64,000 nucleotides of DNA, taken from assembly GCF_016587375.1 (NCBI RefSeq), contig NZ_BNJG01000002.1, positions 124,001 through 188,000 on the forward strand. The letters run 5' to 3'. The stretch's first letter is position 1. Each line of letters starts with the position of its first letter. Shown piece after piece: positions 33,581 to 42,821 of this stretch. The position numbers and the translations under genes are program-made. A model generated the notes under the pieces. The model was not told where the DNA came from. It searched no databases and saw only the letters and a program-made list of their open reading frames with translations. Source of the stretch: Ktedonobacter robiniae. GTDB taxonomy: Bacteria; Chloroflexota; Ktedonobacteria; Ktedonobacterales; Ktedonobacteraceae.

Positions 33581-34633
33581 TTACATTGTCCTCAAATAGG
33601 CAAGAATCGCCTGGGAGCCTTGGGCAATGATCTTCGGCGGTGGTGTCTGTAATGGATTCCCATCCAGATGAAGCCGTTTTAACGACGGGAGATTCCCTAA
33701 CGCCATAGGCAGAGAGCTGAGCTGATTATTGTTCACGTAAAGCCAGCTTAATGACGAGAGGGAACTGAGCTCCATAGGCAGAGTATTCAGTTGGTTACCA
33801 TCTAAATGGAGCTGTTTTAATGACGAGACATGATCTATCTCTTTCGCCAGCGTGCCGAGTTGGTTATGGGATAAACGGAGTATTCGTAGGTCAGGGAGCT
33901 TGACGATTCCCATAGGCAAAGTACGAAACTGGTTGTGACTTAGATTCAGGAGGCGCAAAGCAGAGAGGTTACCAATTTCCGCAGGAAGACTTTGCAACTG
34001 GTTGTTGTCTAGATCAAGAAATTGCAACTCAGAGAGCTTGCCAATTTCCATAGGTAGAGTATTGAACTGATTGTGGCCTAAATCAAGCGAGCAGAGATGA
34101 CAAAGGTTCCATAGCGGCTCTGGCAGCGTGCGAAGTTGGTTATGCTCCAGGTGAAGCCATTGTAATGAGGAGAGCCGACCCACATCTTCAGGCAAGGAGC
34201 GAAACTGGTTATGACTCAGGTAAAGCGATTTTAGACCCTTAACGTTCCACACTTGCTCAGGCAAAGAACTGAGTTGGTTGTGCTCCAGGTCCAGCCGTTG
34301 CAACGAAGAGAGCCTGCCCACATCAGCAGGAAGGGAACTGAGCTGATTATGGCTCAGGTAAAGATCCTGCAATGTTGAGAATTGCCATACTTCCGAGGGA
34401 ATCTGCGTCAAATCGTAATCGCAGAGATGCAGTTCAATTACACGCCCGTATTGATCATATTGACACCGCTTATTCTTACTCAGATAATAGTGAATGTGAC
34501 ATTGCGTATCAGGGTCCCAATCTCTCAACTGCCGTTGAAGCTGTTTCACCAGCCTCTGTCGTTGCAATTGCCCCATGACCTGCCGATTCGATTTCATCGC
34601 CGTTCTTCGTCTCCATTCGCGTATTTCCCCCAT
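33581..34633 (-). CDS. Leucine-rich-repeat protein, copy 1
   Basis: 350 residues with about ten 23-residue LRRs of the bacterial type (LxxLxLxxNQLxxLPxxIGxL), from residue 66 to 330, closed by a capping segment ending NPLQTPPPKIIAQGSQAILA. The N-terminal 60 residues are basic and helical (SNRQVMGQLQRQRLVKQLQR). The cap is like that preceding the GTPase in ROCO proteins, but no Roc/COR follows, so it is a free-standing LRR. A second copy lies at 55213-56298 with near-identical ends. LRRs bind proteins; the partner is unknown. Confidence 0.9.
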   Translation of the reverse strand: MGEIREWRRRTAMKSNRQVMGQLQRQRLVKQLQRQLRDWDPDTQCHIHYYLSKNKRCQYDQYGRVIELHLCDYDLTQIPSEVWQFSTLQDLYLSHNQLSSLPADVGRLSSLQRLDLEHNQLSSLPEQVWNVKGLKSLYLSHNQFRSLPEDVGRLSSLQWLHLEHNQLRTLPEPLWNLCHLCSLDLGHNQFNTLPMEIGKLSELQFLDLDNNQLQSLPAEIGNLSALRLLNLSHNQFRTLPMGIVKLPDLRILRLSHNQLGTLAKEIDHVSSLKQLHLDGNQLNTLPMELSSLSSLSWLYVNNNQLSSLPMALGNLPSLKRLHLDGNPLQTPPPKIIAQGSQAILAYLRTM

Positions 34634-35082
34634 TCTAGCTGATCAGCTTTCTTCTGTATAGACAAAATGCATAGTGAATTGCTCTGACCTCGTAAAAGTA
34701 ACATGCTCGCAGAGAGAGCTTCTAGAGCGGAAAAGTTGCTTACGGCAAGCGTATGTGCATCGCAATAGACCTGGAAAAGGCCACCTATCGTTCTCTTTAG
34801 AATGAGCCAGACGACGTTTGTCCCTCGACACGTTCTTCTTCACAATTTATCCACACCCCTTTTGGATAAGTTCGTGGTTCTCTGTAATTACCGGTGTTCA
34901 TTAACAGGCTCTTGTCCACTTTGGGGCTTACTAGTTGCGTTTTCGGTACGTGAGTTTTGCGCCATAAGAATCTTGTTGAGATGAAATTAGCCGAAAAACA
35001 TATCACATCTGTTTTGTGCGATACTAAGACCAGGACGAGGTCAGATGAGAACCATTTGTTTCGCCAGCGAAGGAGAAACCTC
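34634..35082. other. Divergent intergenic region
   Basis: Its right part, just upstream of 34680, is homologous to the region upstream of the second LRR gene (CTTTCTTCTGTATAGA shared). It would hold promoters of the LRR and ClpB-like genes. Nothing else seen. Confidence 0.4.
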
Positions 35083-35790
35083 ATGTCAACCATCCTCAAC
35101 GATTCTACGCCATTGGAGCGCTACGGACACAACCTGACTGAGCTTGCGAAACTCGGCGCTTTCTCACCTCTCAGTGGTCAAGATGCAGTGATAAATAGAC
35201 TGTTTCAGGTTCTTCTGCGAGAGAACAAGTGCAATCCGGTGCTCTTAGGTTCTCATGAGGCCGGACGGTGGGCAGCCCTGATAGAAGTAACTCGTCGGAT
35301 GGCCATAGGCGATGCACCTGATCTTTTACCCGACAAGCAGGTGATTGTGCTAGATTACGAAGCGTTGCTCGCTGGCCTCCCTGAGCATATTTTCCGTCCC
35401 AGAGTGGTGAAATCATACTCTTTCGATGCATTGATCCATGCAAAGCCGGGGTCGGAAGAAAGGGCGTTCCTGGAACGGCTACGCGGTCAGCCCTCTCTGG
35501 AGGAAAAAGATACCCCCACGAAACGACTCCAGTTGCTCTTCACTGCAATGCATCAAGCTGCTGGTTCTTTCCTGTTGTTGGTCGATCATTTTCATCGCAT
35601 CGTTGGAGGCGAATGGGATCGCTACCCGATTGATGTGGCTCCATTGTTGAAGCCGATGCTAGCACGCCGCCAGATCCAATTGATAGGTGCTTGCACGCTG
35701 GAACACTATCGCCAACATATTGAGCGGGATGCCGCCATCCAACGCCGCTGCCAGGAAATTTGCATGCCAGAAGTCAAAGACCATCCTTGA
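35083..35790 (+). CDS. ClpB-like AAA domain protein without Walker motifs
   Basis: 235 residues aligned over the first AAA module of ClpA/ClpB: LTELAKLGAFSPLSGQDAVI, the NPVLLGSHEAGRW segment where Walker A (GEPGVGKT) should be, VIVLDYEALLAGLPEHI, LLLVDHFHRIVGGEW instead of a Walker B DELH, then APLLKPMLARRQIQLIGACT and YRQHIERDAAIQRRCQEI. Both nucleotide motifs are destroyed while the frame is intact, suggesting a regulatory pseudo-ATPase and not simple decay. The second AAA module is absent. ATG 35083 follows AAGGAGAAAC. Downstream frame at 35780-35900 may be a shifted tail. Confidence 0.75.
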   Translation: MSTILNDSTPLERYGHNLTELAKLGAFSPLSGQDAVINRLFQVLLRENKCNPVLLGSHEAGRWAALIEVTRRMAIGDAPDLLPDKQVIVLDYEALLAGLPEHIFRPRVVKSYSFDALIHAKPGSEERAFLERLRGQPSLEEKDTPTKRLQLLFTAMHQAAGSFLLLVDHFHRIVGGEWDRYPIDVAPLLKPMLARRQIQLIGACTLEHYRQHIERDAAIQRRCQEICMPEVKDHP

Positions 35791-36463
35791 CGAAGTGATT
35801 GCGCAAAACTCCTGTCCCGAAAGCGCAGAATTTACCTACAATCTTCATTCATCACTCGCTGATAAAGAAACCGGAGGACAGAAACTCTGTCAATTCACAT
35901 GAAGGGAGATCCCTTTAGAGAAGATTGAGAATATACCACCCATGCGCTCGCTGACCATGCCGCTCTCCCCTCCTGTCCATTTGCTCACCATTGATGGGAT
36001 GCCAAAACTGATGGCGGGAGGAGATCCTCAGCACGCGCGGATGTTGCTCGGGCCTCACTTTGTTGGTCCTAGCGCCGATCTGGCGCCCGTCACACTCACC
36101 TTCTCAGGTGATATGCACCACCCAGACCTGGTTGTGACCGTCAGCAATCTTCAAGTGATGTTTCATAATACCGGCAGCAACTATGAACCAATGCGATGAA
36201 GCCTGCGAGTGTTCTCATGCTCGCTCGCTTCGTTCTCCTATGTGCATCAGGTCCTCAAGCAACATGGCGATGCTGTCCTTCCCACCACTCACAGAGACGA
36301 CAACCCGTGTCGGTTGTCGCTAGCCAGCCATATATTTATTCATCCTGGATAGAGAGGTCCATTGTCTCACCTCAAAAAAACCTCACAGCAGGTGCTATAA
36401 GGGCTAGTAAGTGAAATCAACAACGGATAAACTAGGAGGAGCAAGAGATGAAAGGAGCACAGC
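35791..36463. other. Region without a confident gene
   Basis: Plus-strand frames at 35942-36199 (MPLSPPVHLLTIDGMPKLM, then GPHFVGPSADLAPVTLTFSG) and about 36220-36350 look partly coding but belong to no recognised family. Possibly a broken gene of the accessory cluster. Confidence 0.35.
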
Positions 36464-36796
36464 ATGAAAAACATGTGGTGCTGGCGCTGTCAACAAGAAG
36501 TTCCCATGTTAGATGAGGAGGAATACAACACGATGTACACGTTGTATGGTGAATGTTTCCTGCGTGCCAGCAAGGAGAGAAAAGAACGCTCTCGCCATGA
36601 ACATCTTCCACTGCCAGATTACTTTCTCCCTGTGAGCAAAGAGTACGAGCGCATGACTGGTATGAAAGATATTCACCCAAACGTTGTTCTGCATCATCGC
36701 ATCGCTACCTATGGGGCACCTTGCCCTCGATGTAGCAAACCACTATGCACACCTATAGCGCGTTTTTGTGCTGCTTGTGGAGAAGTAGTCAATTAA
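36464..36796 (+). CDS. Small zinc-ribbon protein
   Basis: 110 residues. N-terminal CWRCQQEVPML and C-terminal CPRCSKPLCTPIARFCAACG provide two CxxC pairs plus an extra pair. The middle is charged and helical (RASKERKERSRHEHLPLPDY). AAAGGAG precedes ATG 36464. Zinc-binding small protein; family in Ktedonobacteria is known to me only as hypothetical. Confidence 0.65.
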   Translation: MKNMWCWRCQQEVPMLDEEEYNTMYTLYGECFLRASKERKERSRHEHLPLPDYFLPVSKEYERMTGMKDIHPNVVLHHRIATYGAPCPRCSKPLCTPIARFCAACGEVVN

Positions 36797-37482
36797 AAAC
36801 CTCTCCACAAGAGGTATACACATCTCCGTATTTCCGCCATCTTCTGATCCCAGGCGGCATAGGTGGTCATGTACCCAGCTATGGCGGCCTCCGCCCGTTC
36901 CTTGTTCTTCACTCGTCGTGGCTCTCGCACTAATGGCTCCAACCGGTTTAGCTCTCTATCGCCGTAGCGATCAAAAGCCCGCTGTATCTTTTCCCAGGTG
37001 GGATGAGTCGGCCAGCGCGTTCTATTTTTCGTCTGGCCTGGTCGCACCATGCGCAACCACTCTTCTGTACAGTAGGCCCATAACCGCTTGACGTTGTGTA
37101 GTGTGTCATAGACATCATCCAGGCCCATCTCTCTAAGTACTTCGCGTTCCAGGGAGAACTCCACGCGCCAGACCTCTTCACCAGGTTCCCAGCTACGCTT
37201 CTCCCAGACGATTTCAAACCATTTTTTGTCTGAGTGCTTAATCTCTTTGGACTTGTTGTAGACTTTGCAGCTGACGGGGCAACCGTGGCCGCTAAAGTTG
37301 ACCGTCTCCAACTTGCGACCCTTGTAGACTGCCTGATCTTTCTGAGATTCGCCTATAGGGCGTTTCCTGAGTGCGTGGAAAATGAAGACGCGCTCCCACT
37401 CTGTTGGAAGCTTCAGGCCTACCAGGTCGACACAAGCATCAATCTGAGCTACGTCCCACGAGTTGTGCAACGAGTTGGTCAA
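36793..37482 (-). pseudogene. Rep_trans replication initiation factor, 5'-truncated
   Basis: About 230 residues of the Rep_trans (pfam02486) family of plasmid/ICE rolling-circle initiators: AQIDACVDLVGLKLPTEWE, NFSGHGCPVSCKVYNKSKE, VWRVEFSLEREVLREMG and VKRLWAYCTEEWLRM. The first third of the gene, which should precede this segment, is missing: at 37482 the sequence becomes an ISL3 transposase tail. It overlaps the zinc-ribbon gene tail by 4 bp. Marks an old integrated plasmid or conjugative element. Confidence 0.75.
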
Positions 37483-37504
37483 GGAGAGGAAGAGAGCAGA
37501 AAGT

Positions 37505-37612
37505 AATGGGCAGACCGAAGGCCACGTGACCCGTTTGAAGCTGGTTAAGCGTGAAATGTATGGCCGAGCTAAGTTTGACGTACTCCGTTTGCGCGTGATT
37601 CATGCCGCCTGA
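37505..37612 (+). mobile_element. ISL3-family transposase C-terminal remnant
   Basis: The plus strand encodes NGQTEGHVTRLKLVKREMYG and then FDVLRLRVIHAA with a TGA at 37610-37612, the standard end of ISL3 transposases. It is different from the transposase at 14688-16052, whose tail is unrelated at this point. Confidence 0.7.
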
Positions 37613-37633
37613 ATCTCACATAGGCACTTTGTG

Positions 37634-38629
37634 TTAACGTTTCTGGCAACGCTCTTGAATAGATTGAATGGCTCTTACGGCAGAAGCACTGACTTTGTTT
37701 GCACCTGCATACCCCGTATCGTTTTGCTGTATCCAGCACAACGCAGGTAACGCGCGCTCATCGCCACGTTGGCCTAACATACTAGCGGCAGCAGCACGAA
37801 CGCGACCATCTGGATCACTCAACACGTCAAGCAGTATATCAAAAAGGCGTTCGTCTTGTAGCTTTCCCAAAACAAGTACAATCGCATTGCGTACTCTGGG
37901 CTCTTGATCCTTAAGGGCATCGACAAGGAGAGCAAATACCGATTGGCCGCCTAGCTGACCTAAGGCAGAGATGGCACGAACTCGGACAGACCATTCTGCA
38001 TCGGCGAGCAGAGCGGTAAGTGGCCCAATGGCATGTTCGTCACCAATCTGTGCCAAAGCTGCTGCTGCACGTCCTCGAACGATGCTTGCTTCATCTTGTA
38101 AAGCCTTGATAAGAGGATCAACGGCTCGTGGATCACGCAGCGTTCCTAATGCCTCAATAACTCCTTGTCGTACAGTGTCATCTTCATCCGAGAGTGCGTT
38201 TAGGAGAGCACCAAGAGATGGCTCTCCGATGGCAGCCAGGGCAGCTGATGCCTTTTGCCACGCCGTAAACGTTTCTGTGTCATTCCAGTCATGCCGAAAG
38301 ACATTGATAAGTGGCTCAATGGCCCGTGGATCACCAATGTGACCAAGTGCTTTGGCTGCTTCTTGAGCGGCGTGAACATGGTCGCTAGCGAGAATATCAA
38401 TCAGCAGATTGATAGCCCGTGGATCACCAATACCGCCCAGGGCTCGCACAGCCTCAGGCAAGTAGTGGTAACCGAACCGTGCGTTGCAGATCGCATCTAT
38501 GAGTGGCAAGACCGCTGGCTTACCGAGCTGGATCAATGCGTCCGCAGCTTCGGTCCGAGTCCGCCACACCTGAGCACTCAATGCGTTGATAAGACTTTCG
38601 ATTGTCTGTTCTTTCGCTGGTTGCTCCAT
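37634..38629 (-). CDS. HEAT-repeat (PBS lyase-like) protein
   Basis: 331 residues made of about ten HEAT repeats of 30-31 residues, e.g. AIEPLINVFRHD, AVDPLIKALQDEASIVRGRA and ALVDALKDQEPRVRNAIVLV. Such scaffolds mediate protein binding; members of the phycobilin-lyase group may bind cofactors, but no such context exists here. N-terminal MEQPAKEQTIESLINALSAQ. Its repeats are more divergent from each other than those of the large NACHT protein at 46208. Confidence 0.9.
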   Translation of the reverse strand: MEQPAKEQTIESLINALSAQVWRTRTEAADALIQLGKPAVLPLIDAICNARFGYHYLPEAVRALGGIGDPRAINLLIDILASDHVHAAQEAAKALGHIGDPRAIEPLINVFRHDWNDTETFTAWQKASAALAAIGEPSLGALLNALSDEDDTVRQGVIEALGTLRDPRAVDPLIKALQDEASIVRGRAAAALAQIGDEHAIGPLTALLADAEWSVRVRAISALGQLGGQSVFALLVDALKDQEPRVRNAIVLVLGKLQDERLFDILLDVLSDPDGRVRAAAASMLGQRGDERALPALCWIQQNDTGYAGANKVSASAVRAIQSIQERCQKR

Positions 38630-38755
38630 ATCCTTCTCGCTTCCCTGGCATAGATGTAGCCCCTTGTGAGCTCTTATCGCCTCATTCTAAGCTAACGCTT
38701 CTGGTTCGTCAATGAACTCTTAGCCTCTCAAAAGTGCGTTTGAGCCACAGTTTAT

Positions 38756-39075
38756 TGAGTCATCCAAACCGGGACAATTACAACCCGGTAGGAAAGGGCC
38801 TTGCCCAGCTGCTGTCTGAAGTCGCCTTTCTGTATAGCTGCCAGGTCATCTGGCAAGGCAGTGTAGAGGCCTGACAAAGTCCCATTTTCGTCTTCGCTGG
38901 TCGAGCCTGCCTTGAAATCCCGGGCGAGCAATGACGCCAGGATCTGGCTGTGCTGATAATACGCGTACCAGGCATGCAACAAGGCCACCCACTGTAAAGT
39001 GCCTTCGTTCTGAGCAGAGATGCTCTTCCTTCCCCTTTACTTCAGGTATTCTTCCCAATCGGGTCAATTACAGAT
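38756..39075 (-). mobile_element. IS-end-flanked gene fragment
   Basis: A 3' gene fragment (LLHAWYAYYQHSQILASLLA ... GDFRQQLGKALSYRV) on the minus strand is bordered at both sides by a motif related to TGTAATTGACCCGATTGGGA; the second copy reads TGTAATTGTCCCGGTTTGGA. The same end module is at 27385-27462. The identity of the fragment is not recognised. Looks like an IS21-type end pair or deletion product. Confidence 0.45.
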
Positions 39076-39221
39076 GAGCGAGAGAATAGGTAGGCGGCAC
39101 TGCCTCTCAGCCACGCCTTTGCTTAGTGATATATACTATGGCCAAAGCTTTTTGTCCACAGAGCACTTTTTCTTGAACGAGCCCACATTGGCATGCCACA
39201 TAGATGTGGAGGAGTAACAAG

Positions 39222-39584
39222 ATGAAACCCAGCATTGATCAGACTATCTTTGGCTCAATTACCATTGAAGGAACCGTCTTCGCGCACGATGTGATGATCA
39301 GGCAGAGTGGCCAGGTAAAAAAGCGGAAGAAAAAATTATCTAAGGCCCTCTATGGTACATCGCACATACTTTCTCAAGACGAGGCGAAATACATCTATGA
39401 AAAAGGGACGAAACGGCTCATCATTGGCACGGGACAGTTTGGCAATGTCAGACTTTCTGATGAGGCAACTGAGTATTTCCAGCAAAAACAATGCCAGGTG
39501 GATTTGTTACCCACACCCCAGGCAATCCAAACCTGGAATGAGGCCACCGGCACAGTCATCGGTCTGTTCCATGTCACCTGTTAA
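39222..39584 (+). CDS. Mth938-like domain protein
   Basis: About 120 residues: SIDQTIFGSITIEGTVFAHD, KYIYEKGTKRLIIGTGQFGN and QVDLLPTPQAIQTWNEATGT are typical of the Mth938/NDUFAF3-like fold. The family is implicated in cofactor-protein folding in eukaryotes but is uncharacterised in bacteria. ATG 39222 is chosen for GGAGGAG at the right distance. Convergent with the ABC permease gene, with an 11-bp overlap of the ends. Confidence 0.85.
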   Translation: MKPSIDQTIFGSITIEGTVFAHDVMIRQSGQVKKRKKKLSKALYGTSHILSQDEAKYIYEKGTKRLIIGTGQFGNVRLSDEATEYFQQKQCQVDLLPTPQAIQTWNEATGTVIGLFHVTC

Positions 39585-42036
39585 GTACAAAGCGCTTTTT
39601 CAGTAATAGCTGTGTTTGACACTCCCCCGGATACATCCAGGGGGATTCTTCCTTGACCACAAGCGGTCCGCTTAATGGCGCGGTGCCAGTCTGCTGTACA
39701 CGCTGCCCTGGGAGTGACATCAGGACTGGTTGAGGCGCTGAGCCATCCTGATTGACCGGATTGTACAGCGGATGCATTTGGGAGACTGTTGCGATATCCT
39801 GCGGGAGCGTGTTGGGCAAGCGTTGGATGGGTGCGCCCAACTGTTGCTGTTCGCCAGACGTCAATTCGATTTCCAACTGGAAATTCCCGCTGGTCACCTG
39901 CACCTGTCCCTGCTGCGCTTGTCCCAGATTGTTCGTCAGCAGCAGCATGATCAGGAAGGTGATGCTGCTTAAGAGGGTGACGGTGACTCTGGCACGAAAA
40001 CGAAAAGTCAGCGGATACGCCATGCTCATGCGACTGAGCGGGGCGAGACTGCGCGAGCGTTTCAATACGAAAGAGAGCAAGGCCGCCACAAGATCCAGGT
40101 TGGTCATCACCACGATCACACAGCCCCCGATCTGTAACAGAAGGCTCAGGAGGATTGGTTCCAGCCCCACGGTCGTGTTGTCAAAGGTGGTATTCGGCAG
40201 GGAGGCCAGAGCTGAGAACAGGGCATTGCTACCCACCTGCATCCCGTACACCACCCAGCTCACGCCTATCCAACTCCATCCCAGTCGCTGGAAGAGTGCT
40301 CGCCACGGTTGTCCACTCCTGGGTCCCTGACCTGCCCAGGCCACGAGAAGACCGCCACTGGTGAGAAGCAAAACGGTCCCTCCCTCATGCATCCACGCCG
40401 GATCGGACACGAGCAAAACGAGGCCACAGAGCAAGCAGAGAGGACCACACCGGAATGCTTCCCAGAAGAGCTTCCCCACTGTCTCAAGAGAGCGGGTGAA
40501 GCACAGGGCCAGCTTTTCTGGAAGAGGCTGACCAGAGGCATCGCACGGTTTCTGCCAGAGCGCGCGTAACAGATCAGAGAGGGAGACGTGGGCCTTCGCG
40601 AAATCATCCAGATTACGGATTGCCGCGACAATATTCAGCCGACTGATCCAGAACGCGGCCAGACCCGCGACTCCTGCTGTGGCAAGCACGCTCAGACAGC
40701 CGGCGCTGAGCAGACTCTGCCAACTCACCTGGAGATGAAGTGGCACATGGAAGGCACTGGAGGCGATGACATCTGGTCCCAGATTGACCGTCGGCAGCTG
40801 TCCCAACGCCCACAGTTCCAACGCCACAGTCCCCACACCCAATGGCACGCCAAGCAGTGCGGCCAGCACACCATATCCGAATGCTTCCAGGAGAAAGAGC
40901 TGGACCAGATGCTGCCTTTGCAACCCCAGCGCTCGGCTGATCCCCAATTCGCCCCTGCGTTCAGTGGCGAGCAGCAGGCAAAGCAGGACCAGGAAGACCA
41001 TCCCAGCGCCAATGAGCAGCCAGGTAAAAGCAGGGAGAAGCAGCGCGTATTCTCGGCCCGCAGGCGAATTGTCAAGCGCGAGGCCAGAGGTGAAAGGCAC
41101 TTCATTCAACGCCCCCACGATCGCCGAGCGTAATGGGTGAATGTACGTGGTGTCGAATTGCGTCGTGCCCGGAATATGGATGCGGGGATCAAGAGGTGCG
41201 ACCTGAAAGAGCTGCTGCAAAAGGTTCAGAATCACCTGGCTCGATCCCTGAGTCGTATTGCTGATACAGAGTATATTGGGCGCAATGGGCTGATGTAATC
41301 CCTGTTCGTACATCTGTTGAAACGTGGCCAGAGGAAGCAGAATTTCAGGAAAGGGGGCATTACTCAGCAACTCACCCGAGGTCACAACAATATCGGTTGA
41401 GAGAATATGACTGACCTTGCTAGAAAGCGCGCCGACTTCGGTCTGGATGCTCAACGTGTCCCCAGGGCGCACATCCATGATTTTTGCCACCGTAGCACTC
41501 ACCATGATGTCATCAGCCCGCAGGTCCGCGAAATGAACGACGTGTCCTTGCTGGTCGGTGACTGGTCCGTAGACCTGATCGAAGGAGGGTGGCAGACCAT
41601 AGATATCCAGACGGGTTTGGGTGAGCAAGGTCCGCTCATTCGTCACATCTGCACCGTGCCGGAGCAGCAGAACGCCGGCAGTTGCTCGGACCCCTGGTTG
41701 CTGTTTGAGGCGGGCGCTGGCTGTTGCAAACTGGTCAACGGAGAAATGACCGCTCACCGCTTCATCGACTTGTCCCAGTTGTGCCAGACGATACGTTTTC
41801 TCCGAGCCGGTAAAGCTATCGGAGAGGCCCAATGAGGCAGTGATAAAGATGGTGGAGAGCATCAGCCCACACAACAGAATCACACTCTGGCTGGGACGGC
41901 GGACCATATTGCGCAGGCTCATGCGCAAGAACACCAGACGGCTCAGCCCCACGACCAGCAAGAGGAATCCGGATGTCGCCAGCAGGAGCGCCAGGGCGAT
42001 GGCGTCCGGGGCAAGACCAGAAAAGAGCGCGCTCAT
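39574..42036 (-). CDS. FtsX/MacB-type ABC transporter permease, probably C-terminally truncated
   Basis: 820 residues. Two FtsX-like units: the first has a long extracytoplasmic MacB_PCD-like domain and three helices (LLIGAGMVFLVLLCLLLATE; GVLAALLGVPLGVGTVALEL); the second begins at about residue 660 (RVTVTLLSSITFLIMLLLTN) and its soluble domain stops at the end of the protein, without the last three helices normal for the family. The start overlaps the ATPase stop (ATGA). The truncation coincides with the Mth938-like gene end on the other strand. Likely a lipid or peptide exporter, activity doubtful. Confidence 0.85.
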   Translation of the reverse strand: MSALFSGLAPDAIALALLLATSGFLLLVVGLSRLVFLRMSLRNMVRRPSQSVILLCGLMLSTIFITASLGLSDSFTGSEKTYRLAQLGQVDEAVSGHFSVDQFATASARLKQQPGVRATAGVLLLRHGADVTNERTLLTQTRLDIYGLPPSFDQVYGPVTDQQGHVVHFADLRADDIMVSATVAKIMDVRPGDTLSIQTEVGALSSKVSHILSTDIVVTSGELLSNAPFPEILLPLATFQQMYEQGLHQPIAPNILCISNTTQGSSQVILNLLQQLFQVAPLDPRIHIPGTTQFDTTYIHPLRSAIVGALNEVPFTSGLALDNSPAGREYALLLPAFTWLLIGAGMVFLVLLCLLLATERRGELGISRALGLQRQHLVQLFLLEAFGYGVLAALLGVPLGVGTVALELWALGQLPTVNLGPDVIASSAFHVPLHLQVSWQSLLSAGCLSVLATAGVAGLAAFWISRLNIVAAIRNLDDFAKAHVSLSDLLRALWQKPCDASGQPLPEKLALCFTRSLETVGKLFWEAFRCGPLCLLCGLVLLVSDPAWMHEGGTVLLLTSGGLLVAWAGQGPRSGQPWRALFQRLGWSWIGVSWVVYGMQVGSNALFSALASLPNTTFDNTTVGLEPILLSLLLQIGGCVIVVMTNLDLVAALLSFVLKRSRSLAPLSRMSMAYPLTFRFRARVTVTLLSSITFLIMLLLTNNLGQAQQGQVQVTSGNFQLEIELTSGEQQQLGAPIQRLPNTLPQDIATVSQMHPLYNPVNQDGSAPQPVLMSLPGQRVQQTGTAPLSGPLVVKEESPWMYPGECQTQLLLKKRFVLNR

Positions 42037-42821
42037 CGTTGCACCTGCTTTCCGGAAGTTTCCTGTTCATTCCCAGGACAAGTATCCACGGGTTGGTCCG
42101 TTTCGATCAGCCCATCTCGCATCGTAATCAGACGCCCGGCCTGTTGGGCAATATCCGGCGCATGGGTGACCCAGACAAAGGTCAGACCCTCTTCCCGGTT
42201 CAGGTGCAGCATCAGGTCAAGAATCCCCTGGCTCGTCTGGCTATCAAGCGCCCCCGTCGGTTCATCTGCCCAGACCAATGAGGGATGCGTTGCCAGGGCG
42301 CGCGCAATGGCGATGCGCTGGCGTTGTCCTCCGCTCAACTCCGCTGGACGATGGTGGGCGCGATCACGCATGCCCACGCGCTCAATACTTGCCCATGCCC
42401 GCTTACGCGCCTCATGCGCGGAGACGCCGCTCACCAGCATGGGCAACTCGACATTTTCGACTCCGTTTAACACCGGAAGTAAATTATATGCCTGGAAGAT
42501 AAAGCCCATCTCGCGCGCTCGGAAGGCCGTCAGAGCGCGGTCCGAGAGGCCATGCAGATCCTGGCCTGCAATCCTGACTGTGCCGGAGGAAATGCTATCT
42601 AGCCCGCTCAAACAGTTGAGCAAGGTGGTCTTTCCACAGCCGCTGGGACCCATGATTGCCACCACTTCTCCAGGTTCAATGTACAGGGTGATGCCGCGGA
42701 GCGCCTGGACCGTGGTTTCTCCGAGACGATACTCCTTCGAGACGCTGCTTGCCTCAATCAGTGCCGTGCCGGAAACCATGCGTGGTGATGCCGCCTGATG
42801 AGATGGTTTCATATTGCCCAT
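42033..42821 (-). CDS. ABC transporter ATP-binding protein (LolD/MacB type)
   Basis: 262 residues from ATG 42821, which has AAAGGAGAGG upstream; longer readings to 43244 are noncoding. Walker A GPSGCGKTTLLNCLSGLD, Q-loop FIFQAYNLLPVLN, signature LSGGQRQRIAIARAL, Walker B VWADEPTGALD and the H-loop VWVTHAP are all present. Partner of the permease just downstream. Divergent from the histidine kinase at 43138, an organisation typical of antibiotic- or peptide-sensing ABC modules. Confidence 0.93.
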   Translation of the reverse strand: MGNMKPSHQAASPRMVSGTALIEASSVSKEYRLGETTVQALRGITLYIEPGEVVAIMGPSGCGKTTLLNCLSGLDSISSGTVRIAGQDLHGLSDRALTAFRAREMGFIFQAYNLLPVLNGVENVELPMLVSGVSAHEARKRAWASIERVGMRDRAHHRPAELSGGQRQRIAIARALATHPSLVWADEPTGALDSQTSQGILDLMLHLNREEGLTFVWVTHAPDIAQQAGRLITMRDGLIETDQPVDTCPGNEQETSGKQVQR

